A stretch of DNA of 64,000 nucleotides from NCBI GenBank assembly GCA_020636835.1, contig JACJXC010000009.1, forward strand, positions 62,001-126,000. Direction: 5' to 3'. The notes under the pieces were generated by a model. That model was not told the origin of the DNA. It saw nothing but the letters and a program-made list of their open reading frames with translations, and did not search any database. Made by a program: the position numbers and the translations under genes. Source of the stretch: Bacteroidales bacterium (GTDB taxonomy: Bacteria > Bacteroidota > Bacteroidia > Bacteroidales > Tenuifilaceae). Of the stretch, positions 8,787 to 17,464 are shown in pieces. Numbering within the stretch: the first letter of the stretch is position 1; every line of letters begins with the position of its first letter.

Positions 8787-8837
8787 CCACCCATTCGCTG
8801 ATAAAAAACCTAAGGCCTCTCATTCTTATTTTGATTA

Positions 8838-9362
8838 ATGACTAAAGTTTTCTCCATAAAAGCAACCATTCTCAATTCGGAACCCCCAATTTTCAGGGAA
8901 CTTCAAATTGATTCCGACATTAATCTACAGGTAATGCACGAAGTAATGCAGGCGCTATTTAACTGGGGGAACATCCATCTGCACTATTTCAGAGACGAAA
9001 ATAACAACATACTAAAGAACGAAGAGCAAACCACCCTGCTCAACTCGCTTCGCCCCAACGCGCCACTTACCTACGTTTACGACTATGGCGACTCATGGAC
9101 CATCAGTATGGAATTAATCCGGGAGCACGAAGCGCCCACAGCAAGCCGACCCATCTGCACAAACGGGCAACGGCAATCGCCCCCCGAGGATTGCGGGGGA
9201 ATGGTAGGCTACGAGGATGCTCTGGATCTGCTAGCCCACCATAACAAGAATAAATACCGCAAATTTCCCCTAATTGCAGAATGGTACGGCGAGGATTACA
9301 ACCCCGAGCACTTTGACATAGCGGCTGTTAACGCCCGACTCGGGAATGTTGTGCTAAGATAA
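8838..9362 (+). CDS. pRiA4b ORF-3 family protein
   Basis: 174-residue protein of the plasmid pRiA4b ORF-3 family (also labelled IS1096 TnpR-like). The sequence shows the usual features: 'ATILNSEPPIFRELQIDSD' at the start, 'VYDYGDSWTISMEL' in the middle, then 'GQRQSPPEDCGGMVGYEDAL' and 'EWYGEDYNPEHFDI' near the end. The function of the family is unknown. Despite the name there is no transposase, terminal repeat or other mobile-element sign here; the gene sits 51 bp behind the SiaC copies and seven bases before the prolyl-tRNA editing gene, probably in one transcript. Confidence 0.8.
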   Translation: MTKVFSIKATILNSEPPIFRELQIDSDINLQVMHEVMQALFNWGNIHLHYFRDENNNILKNEEQTTLLNSLRPNAPLTYVYDYGDSWTISMELIREHEAPTASRPICTNGQRQSPPEDCGGMVGYEDALDLLAHHNKNKYRKFPLIAEWYGEDYNPEHFDIAAVNARLGNVVLR

Positions 9363-9369
9363 TTCCCCC

Positions 9370-9909
9370 ATGAAACACGATGAATTAAGAGGCGATCCTG
9401 CGGTTTACGAAACCCTTAGCACCCTTAATATTACATTTGATTACCACCCTCACCCCCCAGCCCACACCGTTGAAGAAGCATCAAAGTACTGGGCTGGCAT
9501 AGACTCTACCCATTGTAAAAACCTGTTCTTCCGCAACCATAAGGGCAATAAGCATTTCCTGGTAATTCTGGAATATACACAACAACTGAATATCCACGAA
9601 TTGGAAAAAAAACTAAACCAAGGAAAACTAACCTTTGCCTCGCCCCAACGGATGATGAAATACCTTGGGGTTACACCGGGATCGGTATCGCCATTCGGGC
9701 TGCTACACGATACCGAAGGGCATGTTCACGTCTTCATCGACAGCAGGATAAAAAATGCCCATCACCTAAGTTTTCACCCAAATCTAAATACGGCATCACT
9801 CATAATTGCGGCCTCCGATTTTTTCAGATACCTAAATTGGAAGGGGAATACCTATGAGTTTATCGAAATAACCCCATCGGAATTCCCCCAAATGTCCAAT
9901 AGCCGTTAA
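9370..9909 (+). CDS. Aminoacyl-tRNA deacylase of the YbaK/ProX family
   Basis: 179-residue YbaK/prolyl-tRNA-synthetase-associated domain protein. Members hydrolyse mischarged tRNAs, typically Ala-tRNA(Pro), in the cytoplasm. I see the family pattern: 'LNITFDYHPHPPAHTVEEA' at the start, the conserved Lys region 'CKNLFFRNHKGNKHFLVIL', 'LTFASPQRMMKYLGVTPGSVSPFGL' around the middle, and the 'VHVFIDSRI' stretch. Length matches stand-alone ProXp-type editing factors. It ends only 15 bp from the convergent Yip1-like gene, leaving little room for a terminator. Confidence 0.85.
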   Translation: MKHDELRGDPAVYETLSTLNITFDYHPHPPAHTVEEASKYWAGIDSTHCKNLFFRNHKGNKHFLVILEYTQQLNIHELEKKLNQGKLTFASPQRMMKYLGVTPGSVSPFGLLHDTEGHVHVFIDSRIKNAHHLSFHPNLNTASLIIAASDFFRYLNWKGNTYEFIEITPSEFPQMSNSR

Positions 9910-9924
9910 CGGCTCAGGAAATCA

Positions 9925-11088
9925 CTACTTCTGGGTATGCCTATCCAGTTCAACAAGCATATCCCAATTCTCGTAAACAGTGTAAAGATCCTTTTCGGTA
10001 AGCCTACCAAGCGTTATAGACTGAGAAGCCGCCATTTTAAGAGCTTTATCCATCTCAAACATCTCGGCACTCTTTTTTTCGGCTCCCGACTTACCATCAA
10101 GCTCCTCCAGCGCCGCTAAGCTACCCACAGCGGCAAACCCTGATGTGGCAGCAAGCATATCGGTGGTATACTCCGTAAGGCTATTGTATCCGTGCGACTG
10201 TAGCACATTGTTGATCTCATCGGACTGATCCTCGCCGTAATCCTCCAACTCCTCGGAAATATCGATTAGCGATTGAATTTTATCAGCCGACAGAACGGAT
10301 GCCCCAGACGATAAATGCTCCTGCACCTCCCCTAGAGCTTTTGCGGGAAAATTCTCGGGTTTACTATACCGATCCTCGCCATACTCCATATCATCCTCGC
10401 TTTGGCCTGCGCGGCTCTCCATATCTTTAGCAACTTCTTCCAAGTCGCCCTGTAATTGCTGCAACTCGCGCTGGTACTTTGATGCACCTAGATGCAACCC
10501 GGTTCGGTATAGGGCTCCACGGGACATACTTATAATGAAGAATAGAGCCACAATACCAGCCAAAACATAGGAAATAATCTTTGCCGTTTGATCCTTCCCC
10601 TTAAGGGCAACGGTTACCGCAATGTAAAGTAGGTATAAGGAGTATAGGTTTACTGCCAATCCAACGATTTCGCCCAGGTAGTAATTGAATTTAAAAACCG
10701 ACAGCAAAGTACTTATTGGGAACAGCACCATCAGCGAAGCAGCAACACGAAGGTTTGCCTCAAAATCGCTATTACCCCCACATATTGATGAAATGATTAG
10801 GATTATTAGGGCGGCTATAAAAACGCCAATAATTCCCCCAATAATTGTGATGAAGAATGCGGCAATACCAACAGCCCCGCCAAACAATCCTCCGGTAACA
10901 GTGGATACCATAAAGAAACTCCAGATTAAACTAAAAACGGCAGCAATCACGCTGTAGATTAATGCCTTAATGATAGGCTCGCCCATTCCCCCACTCAATT
11001 TCATTGAAGCAAAGTAGGATTTAGGGTTTATCAAGGTTTCCTTAGAATCGTCGATAAACTTTTTAAAATCGAAAGCAGACTCATTCAT
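9925..11088 (-). CDS. Yip1-domain membrane protein with long soluble tail
   Basis: 387-residue protein. Residues ~1-190 form a Yip1-like domain: a short cytoplasmic N-terminus ('FKKFIDDSKETLINPKSYF') followed by about five hydrophobic segments ('SVIAAVFSLIWSFFMV', 'IAAFFITIIGGIIGVFIAAL', 'LFPISTLLSVFKFNYYLGEI' and others). Residues ~190-387 are a hydrophilic, acidic, mostly helical tail with no domain I recognise; it includes a Glu/Asp-rich stretch ('EDDMEYGEDRYSKPE'). Function of bacterial Yip1 proteins is unknown. A single minus-strand gene between the ProX-like gene and the response regulator. Confidence 0.75.
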   Translation of the reverse strand: MNESAFDFKKFIDDSKETLINPKSYFASMKLSGGMGEPIIKALIYSVIAAVFSLIWSFFMVSTVTGGLFGGAVGIAAFFITIIGGIIGVFIAALIILIISSICGGNSDFEANLRVAASLMVLFPISTLLSVFKFNYYLGEIVGLAVNLYSLYLLYIAVTVALKGKDQTAKIISYVLAGIVALFFIISMSRGALYRTGLHLGASKYQRELQQLQGDLEEVAKDMESRAGQSEDDMEYGEDRYSKPENFPAKALGEVQEHLSSGASVLSADKIQSLIDISEELEDYGEDQSDEINNVLQSHGYNSLTEYTTDMLAATSGFAAVGSLAALEELDGKSGAEKKSAEMFEMDKALKMAASQSITLGRLTEKDLYTVYENWDMLVELDRHTQK

Positions 11089-11274
11089 AGCTGTATTGGT
11101 TTTAGGTTAAATTTGATAACTTTTTCCTAATCAAATTTCAGGAAAAAAAATATAAAAACCAACTCTCGACGCTATAACTTAAGAATTTAGTAATGCTATC
11201 TACAGAGTAACCCAGAAAACCACACCCCACATAGCATGGCAACTAGAAATAAAAAGGGGATTTAGCCAATTTGC

Positions 11275-12624
11275 CTAGTACGGGATTCCGTACTGTTTCA
11301 TCTTATTGTACAATGTTTTGCGATCCACATTGAGTATCTGAGCCGCTTTACTCTTGTTGTAGCGAACCTTTTCGAGCGTTGCCATAATCAAATCGTACTC
11401 GGCCTTCTCCTTAATATCCTTCAGGTTATCGGATTCCGAAGTCTTAACATCCGAAACACCATTATCTTTCCGAATAATCTCGGAAGGCAAACTGGTAATG
11501 GAGAGTAAGCCCCCCGGCTCAAGTAGGACGGCACGGCGAATCACATTCTTCAGCTCGCGCAGGTTCCCGGGCCAACTGTACTTCATCAGCACGTCCATCA
11601 CCTCGGAACTGAAGCCTCCAATGCTCTTTCCTAGCTCCTGGTTAGCCTGACCCAAAAACGCATTGGCAAAAATTAACAAATCGGACTTACGCTCGTGCAA
11701 CGGGGCAACCTTAATGGAGAATTCGTTTAGCCGATGGTACAGATCCTCGCGGAATGAGCCGCGATTCACCATATCGAGAAGATTCTCGTTGGTAGCAACA
11801 ATAATCCGAACATCAACGGGGATTTCCTTACTACTCCCAATCCGCTTAATTTTGCGTTCCTGAATGGCTCGGAGAAGATTAACCTGCACATCGTAGGGAA
11901 GATTTCCGATCTCATCGAGGAATAGCGTGCCACTATTTGCCACCTCAAACTGGCCAACCTTATCGGTAATGGCACCCGTGAACGAGCCCTTGATGTGTCC
12001 AAAAAACTCGCTAGCAGCAAGCTCCTTAGGGAGAGCACCACAATCGATTGCCACAAAGGCACGCTCTTTACGCTTACTCTCCTGGTGGATTTGACGAGCC
12101 ACAAACTCCTTACCCGTGCCACTATCGCCTTGGATAATAACCGATAGGTTTGTTGGGGCAACTATACTAATATACTTATTAACCTGCAGGCTATAATCGC
12201 TATCACCCTTGATAAAACCAAACCCTTCGGCAGCCGACGCCTTATCAACAGACTTTGGGGCAGCATCGCCAGACAATGCATTATTGATGGCGGCAAGAAT
12301 TTCGTCGGGATTAATTGGTTTGGTAACATAATCGTATGCTCCCTGCTTAATAGCACTAACGGCCAGTCGGATGTCGGCATAACCGGTCATAAGGATAACC
12401 ACTGTGGATTGTAACCGCCGCTTGGCCTCTACCAAAACATCCATGCCAGAATGCTCGGGCAACCTATAATCCGAAAGCACAACATCATACTTGTTGGCAC
12501 GAATTAAACGGGCAGCCTCGTCGAAGGAAAAGGCCTCGCTGGCCTGGTGCCCCTGTTTGGTGAGATACGTTTTGAGCATTAAACAGAAAGTGGAATCGTC
12601 GTCCACAACCAAAATCCTAGCCAT
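11275..12624 (-). CDS. Sigma-54-dependent response regulator (NtrC family)
   Basis: 449-residue NtrC-type activator: receiver domain, AAA+ ATPase, and Fis-type helix-turn-helix. The receiver starts 'ARILVVDDD' and has Asp52 ('LSDYRLP') as phospho-acceptor. The ATPase shows Walker A 'GDSGTGKE' (166-173), the sigma-54 contact loop as 'GSFTGA' (213-218, a Ser variant of the common GAFTGA) and Walker B 'LFLDE' ending at 238. The C-terminal helix-turn-helix is 'KAAQILNVDRKTLYNKM'. It activates RNA polymerase containing sigma-54 after phosphorylation. No histidine kinase gene is adjacent, so its sensor is elsewhere; I did not find a convincing -24/-12 promoter in this window. Confidence 0.93.
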   Translation of the reverse strand: MARILVVDDDSTFCLMLKTYLTKQGHQASEAFSFDEAARLIRANKYDVVLSDYRLPEHSGMDVLVEAKRRLQSTVVILMTGYADIRLAVSAIKQGAYDYVTKPINPDEILAAINNALSGDAAPKSVDKASAAEGFGFIKGDSDYSLQVNKYISIVAPTNLSVIIQGDSGTGKEFVARQIHQESKRKERAFVAIDCGALPKELAASEFFGHIKGSFTGAITDKVGQFEVANSGTLFLDEIGNLPYDVQVNLLRAIQERKIKRIGSSKEIPVDVRIIVATNENLLDMVNRGSFREDLYHRLNEFSIKVAPLHERKSDLLIFANAFLGQANQELGKSIGGFSSEVMDVLMKYSWPGNLRELKNVIRRAVLLEPGGLLSITSLPSEIIRKDNGVSDVKTSESDNLKDIKEKAEYDLIMATLEKVRYNKSKAAQILNVDRKTLYNKMKQYGIPY

Positions 12625-12738
12625 CTATTCCAACTGTTTGTTAAACCACTCGCTAAGGTAGACACTTTTTATAAAACAATACAATGGATCGATTATTTTT
12701 TGCGAATAGCTACCTTTGCGTACCCAAAAAGAGAGAAA

Positions 12739-14121
12739 ATGCAGGGAAAAGCGGTGCACAAGAATCTGGTTCTGGTTTTAGTAATGATCAGTTCGTTCAT
12801 TACTCCATTTATAGGCGCTTCGGTCAACCTGGCGCTACCCAAAATAAGCGATGATTTTGGACTAAACGCCATAACGATGAGCTGGGTAGCCATGTCGTAC
12901 CTACTCTCGTCGGCCGTTTTTTTAGTTCCATTCGGGAAGTTGGCCGATATTGTAGGCCGCAAGCGGATTTTCTTCTGGGGCAACCTCATACTGGCAGCCA
13001 GTTCGGGGCTCTGCGCGCTATCGCCAACAGGATCACTACTGATAGTATTCCGGGTTATCCAGGGCATAGGCAGTTCGATGGTGTTTGCCACAGGAATAGC
13101 TCTGCTAACCTCAGTTTTCCCTTCCTCCGAACGCGGCAAAGCCATTGGGCTGAATGTAACTGCGGTGTACATCGGCCTATCGTCGGCTCCTATTATTGGC
13201 GGCTACATGATTTCGTGGCTTAACTGGCAAAGCCTATTCTACGGGCCAATTCTTATTGGTCTAATTTCGGCCATTGCGTCACGCATAGGAATTAGAACGG
13301 AGTGGGCCGAGGCAAAGAACGAAAAATTCGACTATAAGGGTACGCTTATATACATCCCATCGATGAGTGTTTTTATGTACGGATTCTCCCAACTACCCAG
13401 TATTGAAGCCATCGTCCTAACACTGCTTGGCCTTTTGGGCATACTATGGTTTATCCAAACCGAGCTGCGAGTGGCTACGCCCGTTCTAAATATCACACTG
13501 TTTAAAACCAATAGAACGTTTGCCTTTGCAAACTTAGCCGCACTCATTAACTACGCCACTACATTTGCGGTTACCTTTGTACTAAGCCTATACCTACAGT
13601 ATATAAAGGGACTATCGGCACGCGATGCGGGAACCGTGCTAGTAGTACAACCCGTTATTATGGCTATTATGGCAATGTGGGCTGGCCGATTTTCGGATAA
13701 GCACGACCCTCGCATTCTGGCATCATTAGGAATGGGAATATCTGCCATTGGGCTATTGCTGCTTGTACCAATAAACACAAACACCTCCACCGCTTACCTG
13801 ATAGGCGCCCTGGGGATCCTGGGACTTGGATTCGGGCTATTTTCGTCGCCAAACACAAACTCGATAATGGGCTCTGTTGATAAGCGATTTCTGGGATTAG
13901 CATCGGGTACCGTAGGAACAATGCGGCTCACCGGCCAGATGATCAGCATGGGCATCGCCACCCTCATACTACAGCTATATATTGGGAAAGAAGCAATTAA
14001 CAGAACAAATCATCAGCAATTTATTTGGGCAATAAGCGCATCGTTTATAGTATTTGTACTACTCAGCGTTGTAGGGGTATGGGCTTCGCTAAAAAGAGGG
14101 AAACAACAAGATGCGCAATAG
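12739..14121 (+). CDS. MFS drug/multidrug exporter (14-TM DHA2/EmrB-like)
   Basis: 460-residue major facilitator protein with about 14 hydrophobic segments. Recognisable motifs are 'NLALPKISDDFGL' after TM1, motif A as 'GKLADIVGRKRIF', 'VIQGIGSSMVFATGIAL' and 'SSERGKAIGLNVTAVYIGL' (antiporter motif C region), all typical of proton-coupled drug exporters of the inner membrane. I start it at the ATG at 12739: the longer open frame begins with a TTG, and a -7-like box TACCTTTG lies at 12711-12718, between the TTG and this ATG. Divergent from the response-regulator gene. Substrate unknown. Confidence 0.88.
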   Translation: MQGKAVHKNLVLVLVMISSFITPFIGASVNLALPKISDDFGLNAITMSWVAMSYLLSSAVFLVPFGKLADIVGRKRIFFWGNLILAASSGLCALSPTGSLLIVFRVIQGIGSSMVFATGIALLTSVFPSSERGKAIGLNVTAVYIGLSSAPIIGGYMISWLNWQSLFYGPILIGLISAIASRIGIRTEWAEAKNEKFDYKGTLIYIPSMSVFMYGFSQLPSIEAIVLTLLGLLGILWFIQTELRVATPVLNITLFKTNRTFAFANLAALINYATTFAVTFVLSLYLQYIKGLSARDAGTVLVVQPVIMAIMAMWAGRFSDKHDPRILASLGMGISAIGLLLLVPINTNTSTAYLIGALGILGLGFGLFSSPNTNSIMGSVDKRFLGLASGTVGTMRLTGQMISMGIATLILQLYIGKEAINRTNHQQFIWAISASFIVFVLLSVVGVWASLKRGKQQDAQ

Positions 14122-14197
14122 ATTAACAATCCCCAAAATACAACAACTCCCAAAACAAAACAATTGGATATGAGACACATAGATAACCTACGAAAAT

Positions 14198-14225
14198 ACA
14201 AAAGCCACCGTATGGTGGCTTTTGT
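14198..14225 (-). terminator. Terminator of the CAT-anticodon tRNA gene
   Basis: A perfect 12-bp stem (14198-14209 with 14214-14225, core AGCCACC/GGTGGCT) and four-base loop starts at the discriminator base of the tRNA. On the minus strand it is followed by a T-rich stretch. It may also stop readthrough from the MFS gene. Confidence 0.75.
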
Positions 14226-14298
14226 GGGCCCAGTTGGGCTCGAACCAACGACCCTCTGATTATGAGTCAGATGCTCTAACCTGCTGAGCTATGGGCCC
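14225..14298 (-). tRNA. tRNA with CAT anticodon (elongator Met or Ile2)
   Basis: 74-nt cloverleaf on the minus strand: acceptor stem GGGCCCA/TGGGCCC, D arm with AGCTCAG..GGTTAGAGC, anticodon stem CTGA with loop CTCATAA, T arm with GGTTCGAGCC, and discriminator A73. The anticodon is CAT. It lacks the three G-C pairs in the anticodon stem that mark initiators, so it is either elongator tRNA-Met or tRNA-Ile2 (the latter if its C34 is changed to lysidine by TilS). The 'GGTCG' variable loop resembles Ile2, but I cannot decide. No 3' CCA is encoded. Confidence 0.92.
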
Positions 14299-14382
14299 AA
14301 ACAAATCGGCTTCCCGATTTTTAAATTGGAGTGCAATATTACATATTTGCAATCAATTTTTCAACATCAACAAAAACTATTT

Positions 14383-15033
14383 ATGCAAAAAATTTGCTTC
14401 ACACCATTGAACAACCTAAATATCAGAAATATAATTTTCGATTTAGGTGGCGTTGTTTTAGATATTGACTATGAAAAAACCTTAGCCGCTTTCAAAAAAC
14501 TCGGCGTCGAAAGGCTGGATTCACTATTCACCCTCACCTCGCAGGTGGATCTTTTCAACAGACTCGACTGTGGAACAATTTCGGCCAACGAGTTCCGATG
14601 CGAACTTCAAACCCTGCTGAACAAAGATATCCCTTTTGCCGAAATCGACAGGGCATGGAACGCCCTAATTCTGAACTGGGATCCCAAACGGCTGGCATTA
14701 CTTGAGCAACTACGGCTCAACTACAGAGTATTCCTGCTTAGCAATACCAACATTATCCACAGTGAACTTTACAACAAACAACTCGAAACATTAACCGGAG
14801 GACACAACCTAACCCATTTCTTCGATAAAGTTTACTACTCGTACGAACTGGGAATGCGCAAGCCCGATCGTCGGATTTTTGAACTGGTGCTCGAGGAGAA
14901 CAACCTAAAAGCAAGCGAAACGCTATTTATTGACGATACCCCCCACAACATCGACTCGGCAGTGAATATTGGGTTACAGAGCTATCTTATTAAACCCAAA
15001 GAAGGCGAAACCATCACCACCCTATTCGGTTAA
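14383..15033 (+). CDS. HAD-family hydrolase (YihX-like, subfamily IA)
   Basis: About 216-residue haloacid-dehalogenase-type phosphatase. Motif I is 'IIFDLGGVVLDIDYE', with the nucleophile Asp; the second residue of the usual DxD is Gly, as in YihX-type enzymes. Motif II is 'VFLLSNTNI', motif III the Lys in 'LGMRKPDRRIFE', and motif IV 'LFIDDTPHNIDSA'. The cap domain lies between motifs I and II. Members dephosphorylate small metabolites such as glucose-1-phosphate; the substrate here is unknown. I start it at the ATG at 14383: the upstream in-frame extension has no conserved content and begins just after the tRNA promoter region. Confidence 0.85.
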   Translation: MQKICFTPLNNLNIRNIIFDLGGVVLDIDYEKTLAAFKKLGVERLDSLFTLTSQVDLFNRLDCGTISANEFRCELQTLLNKDIPFAEIDRAWNALILNWDPKRLALLEQLRLNYRVFLLSNTNIIHSELYNKQLETLTGGHNLTHFFDKVYYSYELGMRKPDRRIFELVLEENNLKASETLFIDDTPHNIDSAVNIGLQSYLIKPKEGETITTLFG

Positions 15034-15051
15034 CGCACCGACACAAATACA

Positions 15052-16224
15052 CTACATAAGAAAATCAACCGCCGACTTAAACACCCTCTCGAAACTCCGA
15101 TCCACCTGAGCTGAATCGGAGTTGCTACCTATCGGAAATGGGGTTTCGTGCGTATAGCTATACGGGAAATCGAGCTCATTAACCACTCCCCGCCCCGACT
15201 TGGCTATACAACTGAGCGAGGATTTTACAAAGTGCGATGGGATAACCCTATCGTTCCGCAACGACACTGCCATCAACCTGTGTCCTAACATCCTAAGCCG
15301 TTCCATACGCAAATCCCGATTACTCTCGGGCGATAGCATCGACAAAAATGCGCCTCCAAAGCCATCTCCACCAAAATAATCGGAAAAAGAACCATCAATG
15401 CGAATATCATTCAAGAAACTATGTAAATAGTAACGCCTCAAACTCGCATAGGCTCCACTATCCATAATTAGCCGCGACGCCCCAAACATTTCGCTGAAAT
15501 GCGCTCCACCACAAAACAGGAACAACCGCGAATTTGACAACAAATTCCGAGGATTCGCAATAAAAAGCACTTGCGAGAGGAATGCCCCAATGGAGTAGGC
15601 AAAAAAATCGACCTGCGAATCCCTTTTCAACAGGGGATAATCGCCACCCTTAATCGACTCGAGAAGCGAAACTAAATCGTCGGCACTTTGCTTACCCGAT
15701 GCAAAAAAACGGAAAGGCTCCTCGCTTAACCGCTGACTAAGCGCTGCATTGGCAAAGGTTGACAGGGACACATCGCGCTGGGCTTGACGTACTTTTAGCA
15801 AAGAACTCATTTCCCTCGGATTTGCCCAACTCTCCGGGCTCCTATTCATGTGGAACGCAATGGGGAATAGGATTACAGGCCGAGCGGTATGTATTGCCAA
15901 GAAGTAAGCCCACGGTAAATACTTTAACCAAGCCCTCTCGTTCAACCCATGAAGCAGAACAATTGCCCTTCCGTGCGGATTCACCACCGAGGGAGTAATA
16001 ACAGGGTATCGGAAGCGTCGGTTCTGAGCAATAGCGGCATCGGATTGGGCAATCAACATCATCTTTTCTGCTTGAGCCCTGTCAGCGGGCAGAGGGAGAG
16101 TTAAATCGGAACTGCTTTCAAACTCCATCACATTGAACTGAAGACCGGAACTGTTCAATGGAATAATATCTGATTTGAGCGAAAAAAGGTGTTTCAACTC
16201 GTGGTAAGTTTGGGTGTACTCCAT
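15052..16224 (-). CDS. DUF6051 family protein, alpha/beta-hydrolase-like
   Basis: 390-residue cytoplasmic protein without a signal peptide. It has marks of an alpha/beta hydrolase: the oxyanion-hole stretch 'AIVLLHGLNERAW' near residue 130, a nucleophile elbow 'DFFAYSIGAFLSQVL' (G/A-x-S-x-G) near residue 220, and a possible catalytic His in 'YSYTHETPFP' near the C-terminus. The overall sequence fits the Bacteroidota DUF6051 group, for which no activity is established. It is convergent with the HAD gene and stands alone. Hydrolase activity is inferred from the motifs; substrate unknown. Confidence 0.65.
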   Translation of the reverse strand: MEYTQTYHELKHLFSLKSDIIPLNSSGLQFNVMEFESSSDLTLPLPADRAQAEKMMLIAQSDAAIAQNRRFRYPVITPSVVNPHGRAIVLLHGLNERAWLKYLPWAYFLAIHTARPVILFPIAFHMNRSPESWANPREMSSLLKVRQAQRDVSLSTFANAALSQRLSEEPFRFFASGKQSADDLVSLLESIKGGDYPLLKRDSQVDFFAYSIGAFLSQVLFIANPRNLLSNSRLFLFCGGAHFSEMFGASRLIMDSGAYASLRRYYLHSFLNDIRIDGSFSDYFGGDGFGGAFLSMLSPESNRDLRMERLRMLGHRLMAVSLRNDRVIPSHFVKSSLSCIAKSGRGVVNELDFPYSYTHETPFPIGSNSDSAQVDRSFERVFKSAVDFLM

Positions 16225-16416
16225 GGTTAGTAAACATTAATAACGATACAAAAAAAAGGGACAGCGCCAAATGACGCAAATCAGAGGGCTGCGACACCAA
16301 CCAAAGGGGTGTAAATCAAAAATACGGGGCGAATATTAGCATAGAGGGGCGAAATAAAGACAGTGGAAAGGAATTCATGCAATCAATTATTACAATGTAT
16401 TTGACGCCATTTTTGT

Positions 16417-16424
16417 TAAATTTG
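16417..16424 (+). promoter_or_regulatory. Promoter -7 element of the LytTR regulator gene
   Basis: TAAATTTG matches the Bacteroidota TAnnTTTG -7 box, 19 bp before the ATG at 16444. The nearest TTG upstream is only 13 bp away, so the -33 part is not convincing. Confidence 0.4.
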
Positions 16425-16443
16425 GAGTCGTAATAAAAAAAGT

Positions 16444-17307
16444 ATGACAGAACTACAGCGTCCACTCCCAAAATACCTGACCGAAAAGGGAAATATAGTT
16501 AGGCTAATCGCCCTAACGGCAGCCTTTGCCCTCATCTTCATCAATATTTATGCGCCCTTTGGATCGGAAACTTGGTTTGATGTTACAGAGCTCGAATATT
16601 TTGCATACTCCAGCTTGGTTATCCTCACCGGGGTTATGGTAGTGGTAGTTAGCCGGGTTATAATGTATGAAACCTCGAAAAAGAAGGAACTGAGTATATG
16701 GAACTACCTATTGTGGGTAGCCGCAGAGGTATTTTTTATGGCACTCTTTTACACGCTTTATGAGAAGTTTATACTACACGATACGCGGAACATCCTGGAT
16801 CTATTCAAAATTTCGGCGAAAAACACAGCCCTGGTACTCCTACTCCCCTACTCGGTCCTGTGGCTTTACTTTTCGTGGATCGAAAAAAAGCATCAACTGT
16901 TGCAGTACACCCAAAGCCCAACAGCAGCCGACCCAACAAAAAACATGATTCCGTTCCGCGACGAAAAAGGCGACCTGCGCTTCTCCCTCAAGCACGAGAA
17001 CCTACTATACATCGAATCGGCCGACAACTATGTGAATATTTACTATTCCGACAACGGGAAAATAGCCCGCTACATGCTACGCAATACAATTAAACGGCTC
17101 GAGGAAGCATTCAAAGGGAGCGAAATAGTCCGCTGCCACCGCTCGTACATGGTGAACTTTGAGAAAGTTAAAATCCTGCGCAAAGATAAGGATGAGCTTT
17201 GTCTCGAGCTCGATGTACCATCGGCCATTGCGCTCCCAGTATCAAAAACCTACGTACAAAGCGTAATGGATACATTCACCCGCTTTAGTTTGGCACAAAA
17301 AGAATAG
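16444..17307 (+). CDS. Membrane-bound LytTR-family transcription regulator
   Basis: 287-residue protein. The N-terminal half has about four hydrophobic segments ('LIALTAAFALIFINIYAPF', 'SLVILTGVMVVVVSRVI', 'YLLWVAAEVFFMALFYTLY', 'TALVLLLPYSVLWLYFSWI'). The C-terminal ~110 residues are a LytTR DNA-binding domain: 'NLLYIESADNYVNIYY', 'MLRNTIKRLEEAF', 'IVRCHRSYMVNFEKV' and 'LPVSKTYV' are the standard landmarks. So the DNA-binding domain is tethered to the inner membrane instead of being joined to a receiver domain; no histidine kinase is next to it. Single-gene unit with its own -7-like box and terminator. Target genes unknown. Confidence 0.88.
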   Translation: MTELQRPLPKYLTEKGNIVRLIALTAAFALIFINIYAPFGSETWFDVTELEYFAYSSLVILTGVMVVVVSRVIMYETSKKKELSIWNYLLWVAAEVFFMALFYTLYEKFILHDTRNILDLFKISAKNTALVLLLPYSVLWLYFSWIEKKHQLLQYTQSPTAADPTKNMIPFRDEKGDLRFSLKHENLLYIESADNYVNIYYSDNGKIARYMLRNTIKRLEEAFKGSEIVRCHRSYMVNFEKVKILRKDKDELCLELDVPSAIALPVSKTYVQSVMDTFTRFSLAQKE

Positions 17308-17319
17308 GAAGCCAAAACG

Positions 17320-17345
17320 AAAAAGCCCCAAGAATGGGGCTTTTT
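17320..17345. terminator. Bidirectional terminator between the LytTR gene and tRNA-Cys
   Basis: A 10-bp stem AAAAAGCCCC/GGGGCTTTTT with a six-base loop. It serves the plus-strand LytTR gene and, four bases past its 3' end, the minus-strand tRNA-Cys gene. Confidence 0.85.
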
Positions 17346-17349
17346 AGCG

Positions 17350-17420
17350 AGGTACCTGGCGGATTCGAACCGCCGTAGCCGGTTTTGCAGACCGATGCCT
17401 AGCCACTCGGCCAAGGTACC
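17350..17420 (-). tRNA. tRNA-Cys (GCA)
   Basis: 71-nt cloverleaf on the minus strand with acceptor stem GGTACC/GGTACC, D arm GCCGAGTGG..AGGC, anticodon stem CGGT..ACCG around loop CTGCAAA (anticodon GCA), T arm GGTTCGAATCC, and discriminator U73, which is the key identity base for cysteinyl-tRNA synthetase. No encoded CCA. Confidence 0.95.
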
Positions 17421-17433
17421 GTTATTGTGCCCG

Positions 17434-17463
17434 CAAAGATACAAAAAAAATTGAATTGCAAAA
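17434..17463 (-). promoter_or_regulatory. Promoter of tRNA-Cys
   Basis: On the minus strand a TATCTTTG -7 box (17434-17441) lies 13 bp before the tRNA 5' end, with a TTTTG at 17459-17463 and 17 bp between them. This fits the Bacteroidota housekeeping pattern, though the spacer is slightly short. Confidence 0.55.
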
Positions 17464-17464
17464 C

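Noticed and set aside
8838..9362. Possible transposon remnant, because the protein is called IS1096 TnpR-like/pRiA4b ORF-3
   Set aside because: No transposase, inverted terminal repeats or target duplication nearby; the name of the family is historical and the gene sits in a normal operon.
12700..12738. Earlier TTG start of the MFS gene
   Set aside because: A promoter -7 box lies within the would-be coding extension and the ATG at 12739 has a better position before the first TM helix.
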